A stretch of 34,394 bases of DNA from Bolinopsis microptera (Eukaryota; Ctenophora; Tentaculata; Lobata; Bolinopsidae), in contig NW_026971831.1 in the NCBI RefSeq assembly GCF_026151205.1, positions 1 through 34,394 on the forward strand, read 5' to 3'. The translations under genes and the position numbers were made by a program. The notes below the pieces were generated by a model, which ran no database searches, was not told the origin of the DNA, and was given only the letters and a program-made list of their open reading frames with translations. This document shows positions 20,201 to 31,489 of the stretch, one piece after another. Each line of letters begins with the position of its first letter. Position 1 is the first letter of the stretch.

Positions 20201-23200
20201 AAAAAAAAAAAAAAAAACCAACACCCAAAATTCCAAAAAATTTTTTTCCCGGGCCCAAATTTTTAATTTTTAAAATTTTTAAAAAATTTAAAAAGGGAAT
20301 TTAAAAAAAATGAGGGTTTTTTTTGATTTAAAGGGTTAAACCCTTTTTCCCCAGGGGGGCGGGTTTTAAGGAAAAGCAAATTTTTTAAAATGGGGGGTTT
20401 TCCCCTTTGAAATTTTTCGGGGAAAAAAAAAAACTCTTTCAAAAAAAAAAATAATTTTTTTTTTTGGTTTTCTTGGTTGGGGTTTTCAAAAAAAAATTTT
20501 TCTGTTTTCATTTTAAAAAATTATTATTTGGAAAATTTGGGGGGGTTTCCCACCAAAATAAAATTTTAAAAAAAAACCGGGCCCTTTTTTTTAAAAAATA
20601 TTTAAAAAAATTTTTAAATTTTTTTTTTTTGGGGGGGTAAAAGGGGGGCCCTTTTTTTTTTTTTAACCCCGGGTAAAACCTTTTTTACAAAAAAATGTTT
20701 TAAAACCAAAAAAAAATGGGAAATTTTAAAAATTAAAATAAAAAAATTTGTTGGGGGAAAATAAATTTAAACCCTTTTTAATTTGGGCCGGTAAAAACGT
20801 GTTTTCCCCCTCTCCCCAGCCTTTTCCCCAAATTTTTTAAAGGGAGGGGGAAAAATTTTTCCGCAGGGGCGGGTTTTTTTTATTTTCTGATTACTTGGAC
20901 ATCCGGGTTTTTTTCCCCATAATTTTGGGGGGGGGGGCAAGTTTTTTTTGGGGTTTAAACCCGTTTTTAGTTTTGTTTTTGTTTGAAAAAAAAAACTGGG
21001 GGTTGGAAAAAAAATTGGTTTTTCAAGGGAAAAATTTATGGGGGGTAGTTTTCCCGTTTTCTTCCCAAAAATGATTAATCCCCCCCTTTTCCCCAAAAAA
21101 CCAAAAAAAAATTTTAAAATTTTTTTGGGTTTTGTGGGGTTGTTTGGTTTTTTTGGTTTAAATTTTGGGGGTTTACAACCCCCTTTTTTAAGGGTTTTTA
21201 AATTTTTTTAGGGGGTTTTTTTTTTATTAAAACCCTTTTTTGGCAAGGGGGGGGACAGGGGGGCAAAAAAAAATCAAAAAAACCCCCATCATGGGAAAAA
21301 TTTGGGGGGTGTTTTTATGTTTTTAAAAATTTTAAAAATTTAAATTTTAAAGAAACTTAAATTTTTAAATTATGTTTTAGGAGGTTCCGGGTTTTTCAGA
21401 TTAGTGGTTGGGAAAAAATTTTTTCAGGAGGGTTTCTGGAAAAATTTTTCAAATTCCAAATTTTTGGTTTTCAAGTTTTGCCGGAATTTTTAAAAATTTG
21501 GGGGCCTTTAAAAAAAAGGGGGGGGGAACGTTTTTGGGAAATTTTGGGAAAAAAAAATTGGGGGGAAAACTGTTTAAAAAAAAATTTTTGGGGGGGGGGC
21601 GTTTTAAAAAATTTTAAAAGGGGGTGAAAGTATCATGTACGTTTTTAAAAACGGGCCTCGTGTTTTGCCCCAGAAAGGAAAGACGTGGGGGGATTTATAA
21701 AAAAACATTTCCCTTGTGTTTTTGGGCTTACCAAGAATAATACTGTAGAAAAAAAACCCCATTCTTGGGGGGGGGATTTTTTTATCCTCTAAAAAAGTTG
21801 GGTTTTTCCCCGGGGGGGTTGGGGGGGGATGTGTGGGTTGAAGGGGGGCTTCCCATTTTTGAATAGTGGTGTTTCTTTGAATTTTCCTCCCAACTGAAAA
21901 AGGGGGGGCCCCCAGGGGTTTTTGTTTGAAAAAAAAAATTTAGATTATTTTTTAAAGCTTTTTAACCGAAAAAATTTTTACAAAAGCTCAATTTTCTTTA
22001 AAAAAAAAATTTCCCCCTTTTTTACAGAATTTTTTCCCTTTGGGTTTAAAGTTCGACGCTTTTTAAAAAGTTTTTTTTAAAAAAGGGGTTGGCTAGGGGG
22101 GAAATTTTTTTTTTTTAAAAAAAAAATGTCCCGGGGAAATTTTAAGGCATACAGGAAAATAAAAAAATTTTTTTACCATGGCCTCTTTCTTTTTGTTTTT
22201 TTTTCAAAAAAAAAAAGGGGCCGGGGGGGGGGGGATTTGTAAATTTAAAGCCTTTTTAAAAAAGTATGGGAATTGGGGTTTTTGGGGCGGGAATTTCTTC
22301 TGGTTTCTATTCAGCGAGAGGTGTTTTAATTCCATTTTTTAAAAAATCAGTTCAAAAACAAAAAACTTAAAAAAAAATTTTTTAACAAAAATTCTAAAAA
22401 AAAAAACATTTTGAGGTTTTTTAGAAGTGCGGTATGTTCCCAAAATTGGAATAAAAAAAAACACGAAATTGAGTTTTAAAAAAAAGGGGTTAAAAAATTT
22501 AAGATCGTATAAAGATATTTGCGCAAAAAACCCCTGTTATTTTGGGGTTTTTTTTCCTCATTTAAAAACCCGGGGGGGCCAAAAATCCAAACCCGACTTA
22601 AAAAAATTTCCCCCCCCAACCCGTTGGGTATTTTAAAATTTTTAGGATGAAAATTATTAAAAACCCCCGGGTATTTATAAAAAAAAAAAAAAAAAATAAA
22701 AAAATTTTTACCCCCGTCAAAAAGGGGGTTTTTGGGGGGGGTTTTTTTGTGGTAAAAAGTTTTTTTTTTTTTTCACTGAAAAAAAAAACCCTGGAAAATT
22801 TTCTTGTTTTTTTTCTATGTCCAAAATTTTTTTTTTTTTTTTATGTCCCTGCTTTTTGATTTTCCCCCGGGTCCCGGTTATATTTTTTGTGAGGGGAAAA
22901 GGGGATTTTAGTTAGGGGGGGATGTAAAAATTTTTAAAAAAATTTTCGTCAAACAAAAGTTTTTTTATTCCCCAAAGTTTTTAAATATTTTTGCTATTGT
23001 TCAGAAAAAACGAAATTTTTTTTCTTGCTGGGGGTTTTACAGGGGCCCCCTGATTAAAGATTTGTTGGGGTTTGGTTTTTAAAAAAAGGTTTTAAGGGGG
23101 GGGGATGCACACTTTTTGGGTTGGTAGTCATTTTTGAAGAAGTAAAAATTTAAGGTTGGTTCAAAAAATCCGCCTTTCCCGGGGCTAATTCACGGGGGGA

Positions 23201-26200
23201 AGATTTTAGGAAAAAAAAAAAATAAAATGATTTTGGTTTTAAAAATTTTCGGTTTTTTTAAAAAAATTTTTTAAGGGGTTTCACAGAAGTCAGGGGGAAA
23301 GGGGGGGGCCGTTTCATTTTTTTTTTATTTTTAAAATTTTTAAAATCAAAGGGGTAAAAAAATAAAGCTTTTTTTTCGGGGGGGAAATTTTTGGGAATTT
23401 TAATTTTTAAAATATTCGAAAAAATTTTTTAAAAGGGAAAAAAAAATTTTTGGGGATGCATATTTTTGTACGCCCCCCTGGGGACATTTAGTTTTCCCAA
23501 AAATTTTTTTCAGTTTGAGTTTTCCCGGGTTGAAAAACAGGGTTTTTCCCCATTTTTAAAAAACTGGGGAAAAAAAAAAACCCTGTTTCCCCCCGGTCCA
23601 AAAGGGGGTTTGGTTTAAGTTTCATTGTAAAAAGCTTAAGGTTTTTTTTGGAAAAACGTTTAAAAAAGGGCCCCCCCAATTTTTGATTTTTAAAATTTTT
23701 CCCCCAATATTTTTATTTTCTTATTTAATAGGGAAATAATGCTAAAAAAAATTTTTTAAAAAAATTTGTTGGGGGGGGCCCCCCGTTTTCCCAAAATTAC
23801 GATTTTTTTTTGGAGTTGGTAAAAAAAATGCCCTACAATTTCCCCGAAAAAATTTTAAATTTTTTAAAGTTTTAAAAAATTGGAAAACTTTTTTTTTCTA
23901 CAAAAAATCTTTGGGGGCGCACATTTTAAAACAAAAAAAAATTTTAATTTTATATTTTTTCGGGGGGAATTTCCCCTTTAACAGTTTTCAAAAAAAAAAA
24001 AATTTTCGGCACAAAATTCCCCCGTTTAATTTCAGGGGAAACAACTTTCCCCGGGGGATTTCTCCCAAAAACCCCTGCTCTCGTTAAAAAAAAAATGGAA
24101 AAAACCCCCCTTCTTTCCCAAACCATTTTTTAATTAACTTTCCAGAAAAACCTTTTACGGGGGCGCCCCAAAAAATAGAAAAAATCCAGGAAAAAAAATT
24201 AACAGACTGAATCGATCTAGGTGATTTAAACAAAAAATTTTATTTTAATTTTTATTAATTTTGGGGCCCCTCCATTCAATTCGGGTATAACGAAGTAGGG
24301 GATGTATTATTTTTTTCGCCGTTTTCGGGGTTTCAATTTCCAAAAGGATGGTGGGGGGAGTTATTTTATTAAAAAATTTTTTGGGACCTTTAAAATTGTG
24401 ATTTTTTTCCCGTCAAAGGGGGGGGGGGGGCCTTTTTTGGGTTTTTTTGATTGGGCTATTAAATTCAAAACAAGCCAATGCTTTTCCCAAAAAGGGTTTG
24501 TTTTGTCAGTTGTGGTCCAAAAAATTTGGGGGCCCAAGAAGTTTGAAAAAAGGGGGGGGAAAAAAAAATTTCCTTACAAAAAAATTTGATTGGTTTGCAG
24601 GGGCCATGGGCAAAAAATTTTTAAGAAAAACAAAAAACCTTGCAACAGCAATTAAAAAAAAATTTTCTAGATTTGTTTTTTATTTTTTTGGGAAAAAAAT
24701 TGGGGGGGGGGGGGGGGGAAATGAAGAAACAAAAATTTACGATTTGGGGAGTGACAAAAAAATTTTAAATGATGGTTTTGAAATTCCTGTCTCGAAAAAA
24801 AAAGGAAAGCAATTTTTGAGGCTTGGGTTGAATTGATTTTCCCCCTTTCAGGGGGGCAAAATTTTTTTTTAGGTGCAAAAAATTGCTTTTGTAAGGGTTA
24901 TTTATGGGGTTTTTTTTTGGGGGGTTTCCCCAGGGGGAGGGTTTTCGAAACCCCCAAAAAAACAAAAAAAAAAAGGGGGAAATTGATTTTAGTTTTAAAA
25001 AACTCTATTTCAGATCTAATTTCCCAATTAAGGGGCCATTCAAATGTTTAGGGGTTTTTTTGAAAAAAAAAAGGGTTTGCTTTTCACAAACAAGATTTTT
25101 GGGGCCCTTTGAAAAATTTGGGAGGGTTTTTGGGGGGGGAGGGTTTTCGTTACTCTGAAGTGATAAAAACCCAGAGAAAGGGGGGCCCCAAAGGAAAAGG
25201 GGGTTTGGGAAAAAAAATGGAAAAAATTTCATTTTAAAAGGGGTTTCAAAATTGGGTTATTATGTTGGGTCTAAAACCCCCTTTTTTTTCCAAACCACCA
25301 GGGGGGGGACACGGGGTTTAAAAATTTTTTCGTGAAAAATTAATTTTTTTGGGGTTTCCCCCAATCTTTTTAAATTTTTTAAAAAAAAATGGGGGGGACT
25401 ATTATTTATTTTCCCGACATTCAAAAAAATTTTTAAGTTTTTTGGGGGGTTTTTCCCCCTAGAAGCAGAAAACTTTTTTGCTTGTTGGGTTTTTCAAAAA
25501 AAAAATTTCCTAAAAAAAAAAAATTTTCTCAAAATTTCCCCCCAGGGGAAAAAAAAAATAAAAGAAAAAAAAAAAACTCACCCGGGCCATCTTTTCAGGG
25601 TTAAGCAAATTTGGTTTTGGGGGGGGGGTTAAGTAAGATCCCTTTTGAAAACCCGGGGGGGGGGGCTTGGGGCCCTTTCCTCCCCCCCCCCAAAAATGGG
25701 AAAATTTACCCCCCACTTTTAAAAATTAGGGGGAAAAATTTAGGGGAAAACAGGACCAACCCTTTTTGCTGCCGGCCCAAAAATTTTTACCCCCTGGGGG
25801 GAGATGTTTTTTTTTTTTACAGGGTGTTTAGGTTTGGGAAAAAAAAACAGGGGGGGGTTAATAAAAGGGTTTGGAGGGTTTGTGTTTTTATGGGGGGGCA
25901 TGTATATGGGAAATAAAAATAATAAAATTTTAAAAAAAAAACTTATTTTTTGGGCCCCTTTTAATTTTGGCTCGTTTTAACCCCCTTTGGGAAAAAAGAG
26001 GGAAATGGGGAAGGGAAAAATTTTTTTTTCACGGGGAAAAATTGTAAAATTTTCTAAATTTTAAGGGGGGAAAATTTTTGGGGGGCGATTTCATCCAAAA
26101 AATAAAAAAATGGTTTTAAATTTTTTCAATCAAAAAGGGGAAAATTTTTCTAAAAATTTTTTAAAAACCCTGAATTTGGGGGGTTTGGGTTCCCCCCCTT

Positions 26201-26454
26201 TAAAAGGTCAATTGCCACCCCTTTTAAGGGGTAAAACCCACTGATATCCCAAAAAGGGGGCTTGCAGGGGGCCCCAAAAATTTTTCCCCCTCCTTTTAGG
26301 GGGGGGACATCCTTTTCATTTTACTTCTATCGCATTGGTGGGAAAATTAAGGGGGGCCCCTCCCAAAAAAAAGGGTTTTTTTTATGTTACGGGGTTTTCA
26401 GTTTTCTTACTGGTTGGGTAAAAAAAATTGGGTTTTTCAAATCAATACCCCCAA

Positions 26455-26725
26455 AATATTTGCACTGGGTTTTTTACTGTGGCATGGTTTTTTACTATGT
26501 AATTTGTTGGCACTAGGTATAATTTTACTGTCCCCATGGGGGTTTAGGGTTTGCCCTGGGTTTTACGTGCCATAGGATTTTTTTTGCATTTTGGTACTGT
26601 TGGCCTAGGTTTTTAATTTTTGCAACTAGGGTTACTGTGGCACTAGGTTTTTATTTTTGCACTTTGTTTTTTCCCATAAGGGTTTTTACTTTTCCCCACT
26701 AGGTATTTTTGCACTAGGTTTTATT
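26455..26725. repeat. minisatellite, core GCACTAGGTTACTGTG, left block
   Basis: About 11 degenerate copies of a 16-20 bp unit are visible. The common words are CACTAGG, TTTTACTGT and GGCACTAGGT, seen clearly at 26510-26517, 26627-26650 and 26694-26722. T-run length varies from copy to copy, probably through base-calling error. Confidence 0.75.
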
Positions 26726-26869
26726 TTGTGCGGGGGGGAAAAAAAAACCGGGGACGGAAAATTTTCCGGTTTGAATTTTTCCTTTTTTTCCGGCCCCCGG
26801 GGAAATGGCTTTCCAAAATTCCGGTTTCGGTTCCGGGGCTTCCGGGGGGATTTTTTTCCCCCGGGATTT

Positions 26870-27840
26870 TTTTTTTTTTTTACCGAAAAAAAAAAAAAAA
26901 AAAATTTTTTTTGGCTAATAATGGAAAACAGGGGGTGCCCCGAAAAACGTGGAAAAAAAAAAGTGGTTTTTTCAGAAAAAAAAAATTTAAAAAAAAAATT
27001 TTTGACTTTAGAAAGGTTTTTTTTCGGGGCCGGGGCGTTCTCGGGGGGGGGGGGGGGAAAAGTTAAATTTTTCCCGTATCGGGGGAAGGGGGCCCGCTTC
27101 CGGCTCGTGTTGCAAAGGGGGGGAGGGCTTTGCCTCCAAAAATTTTAAACTTCCGGGGGGGGGGGGAAAAAAATCGGGGCCAGATTTTTGTATCGATGGG
27201 GGAGGTTGCGGGGGGGGCTTCGAAAAAAACCGAAAAAAAAAAATTTTTTTTGGGTAATAATGAAAAAAACGGGTAGCCTTGGGAATGTGGAAAAAAAAAA
27301 GTGGTTTCCCCGGAAAAAAAAACTTTTAAAAAAAAAATTTTTTTGGGGGGGTTAAAAAGTTTTTTTTGGTTTTTCCCAGGGGCGTTTCGGGGGGGACGTT
27401 TTCCTTTCCCCGTATCGGGGGGGGCTCCCCGCTTTCCCCAAAAAATGTGTTGCAAAAGGGGGGGCCCTTTTTCCTTCCAAAAGATACTTTTTCCGGGGGG
27501 GGGGGAAACCTCGAGTCCAGGGAATTGTTTTTAATTTGTGGGGGGAGGTGGGGGGGGACTTCGAAAAAAAACCGAAAAAAATTTTTTCGGGGGTTTTAAT
27601 TAATGAAAAAAAGGGGGGGGGCCCCGAAAATGTGGAAAAAAAAAAAGGGGGTTTTTCAGAAAAAAAAATTCGGGGGAAAAATTTTTAAACTTGAAAAATT
27701 TTTTCGGGGGCCGGGGGTCGTTTCAAGGGGGGGGGACGTTTTTCAGCTCCTTTTCGAGAGCTTTTCCCCTTTCCGAGGCCCCCTGTTGGGAAAAAGGGGG
27801 GGGCCTTTCCTTCCCCAGGGATCGCAAGGGGGAAAATTTT
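26870..27840. repeat. tandem repeat, unit about 340 bp, about three copies
   Basis: Three units can be aligned by shared landmarks. ACCGAAAAA starts near 26882, 27226 and 27568. TAATAATG is at 26916 and 27255, with TAATTAATG near 27597. GTGG followed by about ten A is at 26949, 27287 and 27632. CCCGTATCGGGG is at 27073 and 27409. Offsets are 336-345 bp. The unit itself is not recognised and homopolymer inflation makes its true length uncertain. The ORFs predicted across it repeat in step with the units and are not genes. Confidence 0.75.
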
Positions 27841-28051
27841 TTTGGGGCACCCCCGGCCCAAAAAAAAAACCGGAAAAAAAAACCGGCGGGCCTTTTTTTT
27901 CCCCCACTCTGAAACAAACCCCCCGGTTCGGTTTCCGGGAAAAAAAATCCGGCTTGCCGGTTTTTTGAGATCCAAACCCCGGGGCTGGAAACCCGGGGGC
28001 CGGCAGCCAAAAAAACCCAATTTTTCCGGGGGTGGGGGTTTTCCTTTAATT

Positions 28052-28340
28052 CTGTGCACTTGGTTACTGTGCACAAAGGGGTTTTTTTTGGGCCCAAACT
28101 AGGTTTCTTTTTGCACTAGGTTTTTTGTATTTGTGCACTTGGGTTTTTAACTGTGCACTAGGTTACTTGGGTTTGGACTAGGTTTTTCTGTTGCCCTAGG
28201 TTTTCTGTGGGGACTAGGTTACTGTTGGGGGACTAGGGGTTTCTGTTTTACTGGTACGTTTTACTTTGGTTTTTTTACGGTGCCCCCTAGGTACGGGGCA
28301 CTAGTTTTTTTTGTTTTTAGGTTTTACTGTTGCCTTTTTG
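28052..28340. repeat. minisatellite, core GCACTAGGTTACTGTG, right block
   Basis: This is the same unit as in the left block, with clear copies at 28122-28130, 28155-28172, 28180-28240 and 28285-28340. The two blocks are in the same orientation and enclose the ~340-bp tandem units. Confidence 0.75.
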
Positions 28341-29750
28341 CTTGGGGTTTTTTTACACAGGGGAGAGGTTTTTTTTTTGGGTACAAAAAAAGGATTTTAT
28401 TTTTTATTAACGTTTTTTTTTTACGTTAGGGGGGGGGGCATGGGGGGGGATATTTGATTATATTTGTATTTTTAGAGGTTAGGGTAGGGTTTTTTTTCTT
28501 TAAAAAGACTTCTCGGAATTTGGAGGGGGAAAACCCCCCCTTTAAAAAACAGGAAATGCCGGTGAGGGGGGGGGGGGTTGCAACAAGGGGGACGGCGGGT
28601 AGCCCAAAAGGTCGCCTTTTCAAAAAAGTAAAAAAACCCGTAAAATTCGGAAAATTTTTTTGGAAAATTTTTTTTTCACTAATTCAAAAAATAAGTAGGG
28701 GGGGGGAAAAAACCCAAACCACGGGGAATTTTTAGGGGCATGTGGGGGCTTTTAATTAAAAAAAAATTTTTTCTAGTCGGGCCATGTCTAGAAAATTTTA
28801 TTCAATTTTTAAATTTTTAATCAATTGGGGGTTTAAAAACCATTCTCAAATTCAGTTCTGGGAAAAATTTTCCCCCCATTTTATTAAATTTATTTTCAAA
28901 AAAATTGTGTTAAAACCCAATTTTTTTGGTAAAATTTGGGGGTTTTTCCCCCCGGGATTTAAAATAGTGCTTTGGCAAAAAGTTTTTGGGGCAAAAATTT
29001 TTAAAATCAAGATTTAAAAAAATTTTTTGGGGTAAAAATATGGTAGTGATATTTATGATGAAATTTATTGAAATGTTTTTCAATTCCCCAATAAATTTTT
29101 TTTTTTTGTAAAATTTTTTATGAATTAAAATCGTTTTTTTTTAGTTTTATTAGTTACTTTTTCTTTTTAAATTTTTTTTCTAGTATTTTTTGTTTAAATT
29201 TGTTTTGATTTTATTATTTTTTGGGGCTTATTAAAAATTTTTGTAAAACCATTTTTTTCCGTCTAAAAAAATTTTTTTTTTTTTTTTTCAAAAATTTAAA
29301 ATTTTATGAAGGGGAGTTAAGTTTACAAAAAAAAGGCATTCGTTATTCCCTTTTTTTTTGCATGTTTTTAATTTGTTTTTTTTGTGTTTTTAAATTTTAC
29401 GATTTTTTTTGCATTTTTGAAATTCTGCGATTTTTAAATTTATTTTTTTTGGAAAATTTTAATGTTGTGATATTGCAATTTAAAATTTATTGTAAATGAA
29501 TTTTTTTCAGGAAAAAAAAATTTTTTTTAAAAATAATGGGATGGGAGGTTTCTTTAAAAGGGGGCAATTTTTCCAGTCCCAAAAACCCTGGAAACATGAC
29601 AAAAAAAGGATTTGTTTTTTACTTGTTGCATTTGAAAAAAACACAAATTTTGATAAAGGGAAAAAAGGGGGGTATTATTTACCTAAAAAATATGAAAACA
29701 ATATCAAATAAAAAAAACCATTTGGGGGGCGGCCTCTGTTTGGAGGGGGG

Positions 29751-30362
29751 AATTGTAAAGAGAAAAAGTCAGCACCAGTTCAGTTTTTTTTACACTAGGA
29801 CGGCTGATGGGGGGCGCTGGGGTTTACGGAGGTTTTTTATAAATTACCCCGGGAGCACTAATCCAAGTAAATTAAGCCCGTTTTTTTTCATTTTGGAGTA
29901 TTTTAAAGGTTTGTTTTAATAGATCGAACACGTAGGTTTGAGTTTTGTAGGGTTTTTTTCATTGTATTTTTTTTCCTAGCAAATTATTTTGGGGGTCCAT
30001 TTATTCCCCTGGGTGTGCCTATAAAATCTAAATCTGAATTGGATGGGAAAGGTTTACCAGAAATTGTCGGGGGACAACTTCTTTTGGGGGAAAGGAAGCA
30101 TCCTCGTCCCAAAACTGCGTTTCCTTCTGCTGTTCCCAAATTTTGTTGTTTTCACTCGCATGGGTCCCTTCCCAATGCGGGCCTTTAAACCCAAAAACCT
30201 GGAAAAATTAAAGGGGGTTTTAGCAATATCAATAAAAATTCAATCATAATATGGCTGTGGGGCCAAACTGCTGAACGATTTATTTGGAACGATGGTTCAA
30301 AATTTAAAACTCATCCTTGCATGCAACGAAAAACGATTGTAATTTATTTTATTCATTGTAAC
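29751..30362. other. transition to normal base calling, no gene seen
   Basis: Homopolymer runs become shorter through this interval. The short ORFs (for example 30043-30249) lack recognisable features. Confidence 0.5.
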
Positions 30363-30365
30363 TAA

Positions 30366-31262
30366 ACAAAATTGTGCAGGTTAGGCCATGTTTGGCGGGT
30401 TCTCCTGACAGTGGGGCTTCTCCTCTCGGTGGTAGCGGTAAGGTATCGAAACAAGGAATGGGAGCACTTCGAAGGTGCCACAGATGAGTCTCTAATTTCT
30501 GGGGCACCCTGCGGCAATCAATGCAAAGAAGGATGGCCACCCTAATGCAGAGGCAGGGGGAGTTGTTTTCAACCTGTCGCTACATTCTTTTCAAGGCTAA
30601 GAAGAATTTCTGGGGATGCCAGAGATTGCATGCAAGGTCTGTTGAGTGGGCCTTTCAGTCCACGGGAGCTTGGCTGGGCGATGTCCAATAACATGGATGA
30701 GAACATGGATATCAGGAATTTTACTGCAGTTAGCCAATGGAATACATAACGAGGGATCACATTTCGACCGTGCCAACTGGGGCAATGGATCGGCCTGGAG
30801 AAAACGCAGAAAACAAACAACAACTTTCATGTTTGGGAAAACAGAGGAACCGTGGAGAAGAAGGCTTTAAAAACCAGAAAGGTGGGAATGGCAAGATGGA
30901 AACTCACCCCAACTTTACACATTGGATGAGAAAAACCAGGCCGGGACCAGGGAGTACAAAAAAAAGAACCCTACAAGGATTACCAAAGGGTTTGGTCATG
31001 GGTCAACAAGAGGGGACGGGATGGGGATGACACTTTTTGGGGGGACAAATGGAGGCAACCTTATGTCTGTAAAACTACTGGGGGGGAAGGTACATCGTCA
31101 TAGCTGAACATTGTTACTTGGTATCATTGCCAAGGGGATCTGTGCGAGTCGTACGGTTTTGACCATGGGCCATTGTAGGACAGCAAAGAAGGGACAACAT
31201 TGGCTGGGGATGGGGGGAGCCAACACCACCTTCGGACCTATACCAGAAGATCAGAGATGGGA
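30366..31262 (+). pseudogene. interrupted membrane-glycoprotein-like frame, possibly retroviral envelope-like
   Basis: The frame beginning after the TAA at 30363 contains few stops for its length: in-frame stops at 30543, 30747, 30927, 31101 and 31176, ending with TGA at 31263. This is about 300 codons, where roughly 14 stops would be expected by chance at even composition. It starts with a basic/Trp region and a 14-residue hydrophobic stretch at 30399-30440. Then come a charged segment, a Cys-x3-Cys pair (30510-30524), further Cys residues, an N-glycosylation sequon (Asn-Phe-Thr at 30717), and Trp-rich sequence from 30995 to 31075. Leader plus Cys/Trp-rich ectodomain with a sequon fits a secreted or membrane glycoprotein, and a decayed endogenous retroviral surface subunit is one candidate. 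No family-specific motif (furin site, fusion peptide, CX6CC) is visible, purine-rich composition lowers the stop rate in other frames too, and no gag or pol accompanies it. The family is unassigned. Confidence 0.35.
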
Positions 31263-31419
31263 TGATAAACAACTGGATCTGGCTGGGGGCACCCAGGGAA
31301 GTGATGGATGGATGCTGAGGTCGGGACAGGGAGAGGTGGATCCACCACAATGGAGATGGGACATTGAAGTGGGGCACCCAAATGGGACAGAAAAGAGGCA
31401 ACCCGACAAAACAGGGTGA
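31111..31419 (+). CDS. 102-codon open frame, possible frameshifted continuation of the preceding pseudogene
   Basis: This ATG-to-stop frame is one frame over from the interrupted frame that ends at 31263, and overlaps its last 150 bp. Its second half contains Trp-rich and Asp-rich sequence and an Asn-Gly-Thr sequon. A single indel would join the two frames, which would fit one decayed gene. A 140-codon minus-strand ORF (31114-31536) covers the same DNA, so open frames alone are not decisive here. Confidence 0.2.
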   Translation: MLLGIIAKGICASRTVLTMGHCRTAKKGQHWLGMGGANTTFGPIPEDQRWDDKQLDLAGGTQGSDGWMLRSGQGEVDPPQWRWDIEVGHPNGTEKRQPDKTG

Positions 31420-31489
31420 GGGAAGAAAGGTGAGCAAGCAGTGGTGGCTTTCTCTAGACTTAAACTGGAGGTGGGGGAAGACTCTTTTT

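Larger units (their letters stand above)
17201..29750. other. homopolymer-inflated, low-confidence sequence; ORFs not credible
   Basis: From about 17.2 kb most bases lie in runs of three to twelve identical bases, and single isolated bases become rare. This differs sharply from the sequence before 17.2 kb. Every ORF in the interval (for example 20263-20511, 20767-21096, 24447-24836, 25611-25916) is dominated by Lys, Phe, Gly, Pro and Asn, the products of A, T, G and C runs, and overlaps similar ORFs in other frames. I know of no genome that looks like this. Smeared or unpolished base calls are the simplest explanation. Short patches with more normal complexity occur around 24450-24620, 26390-26720 and 28050-28330. 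G runs visibly outnumber C runs on this strand. Confidence 0.88.

Noticed and set aside
24447-24836. 129-codon ORF, and similar ORFs across 17.2-29.7 kb
   Set aside because: Composition is dominated by Lys, Phe, Gly and Asn from A, T, G and mixed runs. The ORFs overlap in several frames and contain no domain. They reflect homopolymer inflation.
26657-27148. 163-codon ORF and overlapping ORFs through 28102
   Set aside because: They follow the ~340-bp tandem units, recur in step with them and are Lys/Phe/Gly/Pro-rich, so they are repeat and base-call artefacts.
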